A stretch of 34,422 nucleotides of DNA from Deltaproteobacteria bacterium (GTDB lineage Bacteria; Myxococcota_A; Polyangia; DRWM01; JAAZOP01), in NCBI GenBank assembly GCA_016930215.1, contig JAFGHH010000481.1, forward strand, positions 1 to 34,422, given 5' to 3'. Numbering within the stretch: position 1 is the stretch's first letter; each line of letters opens with the position of its first letter. Below the pieces are notes generated by a model, which was not told the origin of the DNA, did not search any database, and saw nothing but the letters and a program-made list of their open reading frames with translations. The position numbers and the translations under genes are program-made. Shown piece by piece: positions 30,722-34,422 of the stretch.

Positions 30722-32296
30722 GTGGGTCGTGCCCTGCCGGGACTGCTGTTCGCCGCCGCAACGCTGGTCGCCGCGATGGCGCACGCCGAGCCGGCCGAGG
30801 TCGCCTCGGTCGGCACCACGGACGCCGCCCTTGCCTGGCGCAGCGACGACCCCGCACCGACGCGCGTCGTCGTCCGGAAGGCGGACGGTGACGGCGCCTG
30901 GCGCACGGTCGAGGCGGAGACGGGGCTTTCGCGGTTTCACGTGCTGGAGCTCGACGGCCTCGAGCCGGGGACCCGCTACGAGTACCGCCTGGGCGGGGAG
31001 GAGGACGGGCCGGGGGGCGTGCTGACGACGCGGACTCCGCCGCCGGGCGACCGGGTCGGCGTGCTGTGGGTGTTGGCGGACATCCACCTCTGCGCGGCGG
31101 AGGTGCAGGAGTGCCCGGACGGCATCCGCCGGCTGGGTGCCGCGAACGGGATCTACGCCGCGGTGCTGGACGAGGTGCGTGGACGCGCCGCGGCGCTGCC
31201 CGCCGAGCTGCCGCAGGCGGTCCTGATCCTCGGGGACCTCGCCCAGCACCCCGTGCCGGAGACCTGGCGCGCCGTCGCGCGGTCCGACACGGGCGACCTG
31301 CCGCTGTGCCTGATCCCGGGAAACCACGACGGCTGGGACGAAAGCTGGGAGACGCGGTGGGCCGAGACGACGGCCGCGCTCGACGACCCGGCCTGTCGCT
31401 ACGACGGCGCACGTGGCGAGCTGGAGCTCGGGCCCTGGCGTGTCGTGCTGCTGTCCACGGTGGTTGCCGGCGAGAACCGGGGGGAGCTGGGGGACGAGCA
31501 GCGCGGGTGGCTCGAAGGTCGCCTTGCGGCCGGGCCGGAGCGACCGACGCTGCTCGCCCTGCACCATCCCTGGCTGCCCCATCCGCTGGCGCCGCTGTTG
31601 GGCGAGGCGTCGGCGTACCTGTGCATCCGGGATGCCGCGCCGCTCGAGGAGCTGTTCGGGCGCCATCCGCAGGTGCACGCGGTGCTCTCGGGGCACCTCC
31701 ACGTCAACTGGACCGGGAAGCGCGGGACGGTCGTCCAGCACGTCTTCTCGGCGACGTCGCAGTTTCCCGTCGGCTACCACTCGCTGACGCTCCACGAGGG
31801 CGGCCTGGTCCGGCGCTTCCACCCGCTGCGGGCGGGGGCCGAGGAGTCGGCGGCGAGCGGCGCGGCGCTCAAGGCCTGGGCCGCGGACCGCGGCCTCCCG
31901 CTGCCGTGGGCGGTGACCGGCGTGGTCGCCGGCGACCTCGCCGCGCGCGCCGACGTGCAGCTCCTGTCGGACGCTCGGACGACGCCGGAAGCGTCCGGAC
32001 CGGGGTCCGCGACGAGCGACGCGCCGGAGCGGGCGGACGGGGGGCAACCGGTCGCCGCGGCGGCGTCCGAGCGGATCGTGCTGCAGGAGTCCGCCGCGCC
32101 CGACGCGCCGGCGGGGGAAGCCGCGCGCCCCGAACGTACGACCGGTACGCGTTCCGGCTGTCGCTGCGCGCTGTCGGCCGCGACGGGCGGCCGAGGCGCC
32201 CTCGGCACACTGTTCCTGCTGGCCGTGCTGGCCCGCCGGCGAAGGAGCCGGCCGGCGACCTGCGCGGAGGGTCCATCACCGAGGAGGACGGCATGA
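30722..32296 (+). CDS. Secreted metallophosphatase with MYXO-CTERM-like tail
   Basis: A 524-residue exported enzyme. Signal peptide VGRALPGLLFAAATLVAAMAHA is followed by a fibronectin III-like domain (about 25-105, ending LEPGTRYEYRL), as in purple acid phosphatases. The catalytic domain carries ADIH (Asp120, His122), GDLAQH (Asp172), GNHD (Asn201-Asp203), HHPW (His281-282) and SGHLH (His325, His327), the two-metal phosphoesterase set. A disordered Ala/Pro/Glu linker (370-475) leads to SGCRCALS, a hydrophobic stretch (LGTLFLLAVLA) and RRRR, the pattern of a MYXO-CTERM sorting tail that should anchor the protein at the cell surface. Sixteen residues follow the arginines, which is unusual. GTG 30722 is set by the promoter. 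The stop overlaps the next ATG as ATGA. Substrate unknown. Confidence 0.87.
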   Translation: MGRALPGLLFAAATLVAAMAHAEPAEVASVGTTDAALAWRSDDPAPTRVVVRKADGDGAWRTVEAETGLSRFHVLELDGLEPGTRYEYRLGGEEDGPGGVLTTRTPPPGDRVGVLWVLADIHLCAAEVQECPDGIRRLGAANGIYAAVLDEVRGRAAALPAELPQAVLILGDLAQHPVPETWRAVARSDTGDLPLCLIPGNHDGWDESWETRWAETTAALDDPACRYDGARGELELGPWRVVLLSTVVAGENRGELGDEQRGWLEGRLAAGPERPTLLALHHPWLPHPLAPLLGEASAYLCIRDAAPLEELFGRHPQVHAVLSGHLHVNWTGKRGTVVQHVFSATSQFPVGYHSLTLHEGGLVRRFHPLRAGAEESAASGAALKAWAADRGLPLPWAVTGVVAGDLAARADVQLLSDARTTPEASGPGSATSDAPERADGGQPVAAAASERIVLQESAAPDAPAGEAARPERTTGTRSGCRCALSAATGGRGALGTLFLLAVLARRRRSRPATCAEGPSPRRTA

Positions 32297-33375
32297 GAAT
32301 CTACGTGTGGATCGGCGCGTTGCTGGCCCTCGGACTCGCGGGCACCGCCTGCCGTTCGACGGACCACGCCGCGCTCTGCGACGGCGTCAGCTGCTCGGGC
32401 CACGGCAAGTGCGTGGTCGTGCGGCGCGAGCCGGTGTGCGCCTGCGAAGAGGGGTATCGCCCGGACGGCCCGAACTGCGTCCCGCTGCCGCTCGCCGAGC
32501 CGGCGCCCGCGCCGCCGGGCAAGGTCGTCGCGGTCGCGCCGCCGCCGCCCGCGACGGAGCCGGTGCCCGGACTCGACCCGGACGGGACGCCGTCGGAGAA
32601 CGCCGCGACGGCGACGCCGGAGCTGACGCAGCTGTGCGCGCTGGCGCTGGAGGCGCTGGCCCGTCCGGCCGAGGGAGAGCAGCCCGACCTGGCCACGCTG
32701 GCCAAGCGGGACGCCATTCGCCGTGCGGCGCCGGCCATCACCGAGGACTGCGCGCGCTTCCTGCTCGAGCTCGCCGCCGCGCCCGAGACGGTGGAGTGCG
32801 CGACGCAGGCCCTGCGACGGGCCGCCGAGGCCGGGGTGGACCTCGGCCGGCTCGGCGCCGAGGACCCGGCCGTCACCACCTGCGGGGAACGCTGGAAGCA
32901 GGCGGTCGAGGCCGGTACCGAGGAGTTCCGGCGGTTCACGCAGCGGCAGCGCCAGGCGTTCGGAGTGGCGGTGTTCGGGTTCCACCGGCAGTACGGGTTC
33001 GCGGGCGGCCCGGACGAGGAGCTGTGCCGCCGCTGGCTCGCCGCGGCCCCGGGGGCGCCGCCGGAGCTGCTGCGGGCCACGGCAACCCCGGCCGGGGACT
33101 GGTCGCTGCGCCTCGAGGCGTGCCGCCGGGAGCTGGCCGCGGTCGAGCTGCGGCCGCTGGCGCGCTGGTGCCTGGTGGACCGTGCCGACGAGCTGCGAGC
33201 GGCGCGTTCGGCGGACCCGTGCCTGCCGTTCGCGGTGCCCGCCGAGACCGACGCGCTGGGACGGCTGGTGCAGCTTCTGCTGGCGGCAGAAGCAGGGATC
33301 GGCGAAGACGCCGTGCCCGCGCCCGGCCCGGCGGCGGCGCGTCAGAACCAGAACGGCTCGATGTTCAGCACGTAG
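32293..33375 (+). CDS. Lipoprotein with one EGF-like module
   Basis: A 360-residue lipoprotein with GGAGGAC upstream of ATG 32293 and lipidated Cys20 (LGLAGTAC). Residues 29-62 form an EGF-like module with six cysteines at 29, 34, 40, 49, 51 and 62 (CSGHGKC, then CACEEGYRPDGPNC). After a Pro/Ala-rich linker (65-105) comes a helical domain with several spaced cysteines (for example ITEDCARFLLELA, TVECATQALRRAA, TCGERWKQA). No catalytic pattern is visible. It is co-transcribed with the metallophosphatase (ATGA overlap), suggesting a partner or substrate-binding lipoprotein. Its 3' end overlaps the convergent MopE-repeat gene by 34 bases. Function unknown. Confidence 0.85.
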   Translation: MRIYVWIGALLALGLAGTACRSTDHAALCDGVSCSGHGKCVVVRREPVCACEEGYRPDGPNCVPLPLAEPAPAPPGKVVAVAPPPPATEPVPGLDPDGTPSENAATATPELTQLCALALEALARPAEGEQPDLATLAKRDAIRRAAPAITEDCARFLLELAAAPETVECATQALRRAAEAGVDLGRLGAEDPAVTTCGERWKQAVEAGTEEFRRFTQRQRQAFGVAVFGFHRQYGFAGGPDEELCRRWLAAAPGAPPELLRATATPAGDWSLRLEACRRELAAVELRPLARWCLVDRADELRAARSADPCLPFAVPAETDALGRLVQLLLAAEAGIGEDAVPAPGPAAARQNQNGSMFST

Positions 33376-34422
33376 TCACCGGAGCTGTAGCTGCTCCAGC
33401 CATCGACGAAGATGTAGTAGGTGCCCGCCTCGAGGTACAGCTCGAGCAGCGAGTTGACGCCGTCGCCGGCGTCGTCGTCGCAGCCGACCTCCCGCCCGTA
33501 GCAGTCGTCCCGGCGCACGTACAGCACGGTGTCGAAGCTCGAGCCGTTGGTATCGATGCGCACGGACATCGGGAAGGGCACCCGACCGACGTAGACGGCG
33601 TCCGGGCTGGTCGAGGGGGCGCAGCTTCCCTGGTAGTCGTCGTGCAGCAGCGCGGTGCTGCCGTAGAACGTGCCGCCGAGCTCCACGTCGATGGCCCGGT
33701 CGCAGGTGTCGGGTCCGCAGGCCGGGTCGCCGTAGCAGGCCCAGTCCTCGCAGTCGGTGAGACCGTCACAGTTGTTGTCGATCCCGTCGTCGCAGATCTC
33801 GGGGTACATCCAGCAGCACGACGGGTCCTCGGCGCAGTCCCACAGGTCGTCGCAGTCGGTGAGGCCGTCGCAGTCGTTGTCCCAGCCGTCCCAGCACTGC
33901 TCCGGCGAGGGCACGCAGCAGGCGGGCGCCAGCAGGCAGTCGCCGTCGTCGCAGTCGGTGTCGCCGTCGCAGTCGTTGTCGATCCCGTCGGTGCAGACCT
34001 CCGGCGTGCAGCCGATGCAGATCGGGCTGCGCCGGCAGTCCCGGTCCGAGCAGTCGGTGGTGCCGTCGCAGTCGTTGTCGACCCGGTCGTTGCACACCTC
34101 GGGACCGGTCGGCACGCAGCACCACGGGTGCTCCCAGCAGTCGTCGTCGTCGCAGTCGTAACGCGTGTCGCAGTCGTCGTCCAACCCGTTCGTGCAGATC
34201 TCCGGACCGGTCGGCTCGCAGCACTCCGGCGCCCACGCGCAATCATCGACGTCGTCGCAGTCGGTCAGGCCGTCGCAGTCGTCGTCCCGATCGTTGCCGC
34301 AGTACCGCTCCCAGGTGGCGATCGGGATGCAGGCGACGTCCCCGTCGTCGGCGGTGTCCGGGCGGTCCACCACGTCCACGTAGTCCGGAAGGTCCGGGCG
34401 GTCCACCACGTCCACGTAGTCC
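33342..34422 (-). CDS. Protein with six MopE-like repeats and a PPC-like domain, 5' end outside window
   Basis: The frame runs through the right edge of the window, so the N-terminus (probably a lipoprotein signal) is missing. The first visible part is acidic with DYVDVVDRPD repeated twice. Six MopE-like units follow, each C-x3-DxDNDCDG-x-TDC-xDxxC (for example VCNDRVDNDCDGTTDC, VCTDGIDNDCDGDTDC, ICDDGIDNNCDGLTDC), joined by CC-x-PTGPE linkers. The C-terminal 120 residues ([43 protein letters not shown]) match the PPC-like domain of the protein at 29337. The unit ends in an extra TDC...C pair absent from ordinary MopE motifs, so each may hold one more disulphide. Metal or calcium binding is expected from the Asp ladder. 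Exact length unknown. Confidence 0.85.
   Translation of the reverse strand, partial: DYVDVVDRPDLPDYVDVVDRPDTADDGDVACIPIATWERYCGNDRDDDCDGLTDCDDVDDCAWAPECCEPTGPEICTNGLDDDCDTRYDCDDDDCWEHPWCCVPTGPEVCNDRVDNDCDGTTDCSDRDCRRSPICIGCTPEVCTDGIDNDCDGDTDCDDGDCLLAPACCVPSPEQCWDGWDNDCDGLTDCDDLWDCAEDPSCCWMYPEICDDGIDNNCDGLTDCEDWACYGDPACGPDTCDRAIDVELGGTFYGSTALLHDDYQGSCAPSTSPDAVYVGRVPFPMSVRIDTNGSSFDTVLYVRRDDCYGREVGCDDDAGDGVNSLLELYLEAGTYYIFVDGWSSYSSGDYVLNIEPFWF

Overview
The window is very GC-rich (by eye above 70%), densely coding, and most genes end in codons with G or C in third position. The cell-surface repertoire points to a Myxococcota-like (deltaproteobacterial) genome: many Cys- and Asp-rich lipoproteins, MopE-type metal-binding repeats, thrombospondin type 3 repeats, a MYXO-CTERM-like tail, TonB-family and FecR proteins. 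This assignment rests on family habits, not on a marker gene. I saw no rRNA, tRNA, CRISPR array, transposase or integrase.

Layout. 2-592: end of a proline-rich TonB-family protein. 659-1320: two microproteins (coiled coil; SEC-C zinc motif). 1459-3708: hybrid sensor kinase. 3930-5739: a basic microprotein, a long hairpin and a Cys-rich lipoprotein. 5871-6545: an ATC-hydrolase-like protein, divergent from the lipoprotein. 6552-10511 (minus): a tight operon of ECF sigma factor, FecR-like regulator, metallophosphatase and an unknown protein. 10604-12998 (plus): an outer-membrane barrel-like protein followed immediately by a VWA lipoprotein. 12995-17447 (minus): a biotin operon, bioF then a single-chain BioA-BioD fusion then a PhaC-like hydrolase. 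17572-21383 (plus): a TSP3/VWA lipoprotein and a lipoprotein-like membrane protein with a PDZ-like region and a NuoH-like C-terminal part. 21385-29214 (minus): a run of six genes, with two large glycine-rich beta-helix lipoproteins first and a PilZ protein last. 29337-33375 (plus): a lipoprotein with an Asp-Ala tether, a secreted metallophosphatase with a MYXO-CTERM-like tail, and an EGF-like lipoprotein. 33342-34422 (minus): a lipoprotein-like protein with six MopE-like repeats, cut by the window end.

How it fits together. About two thirds of the genes make exported proteins, mostly lipoproteins with disordered acidic tethers followed by disulphide-rich or calcium-binding repeats. This looks like a surface-display region interrupted by a biotin operon and an ECF signalling operon. 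Several genes have a sigma-70-like promoter whose -10 box lies only 6-9 bases before the start codon, which predicts leaderless mRNAs. The other genes have Shine-Dalgarno sites or are coupled through ATGA overlaps. The most unusual items are the BioA-BioD fusion in that order, the PhaC-like hydrolase beside it, the paired MopE/beta-helix/Gly-rich lipoproteins, the PDZ plus NuoH-like protein, and the leaderless promoter pattern. All functions are inferred from sequence reading alone.
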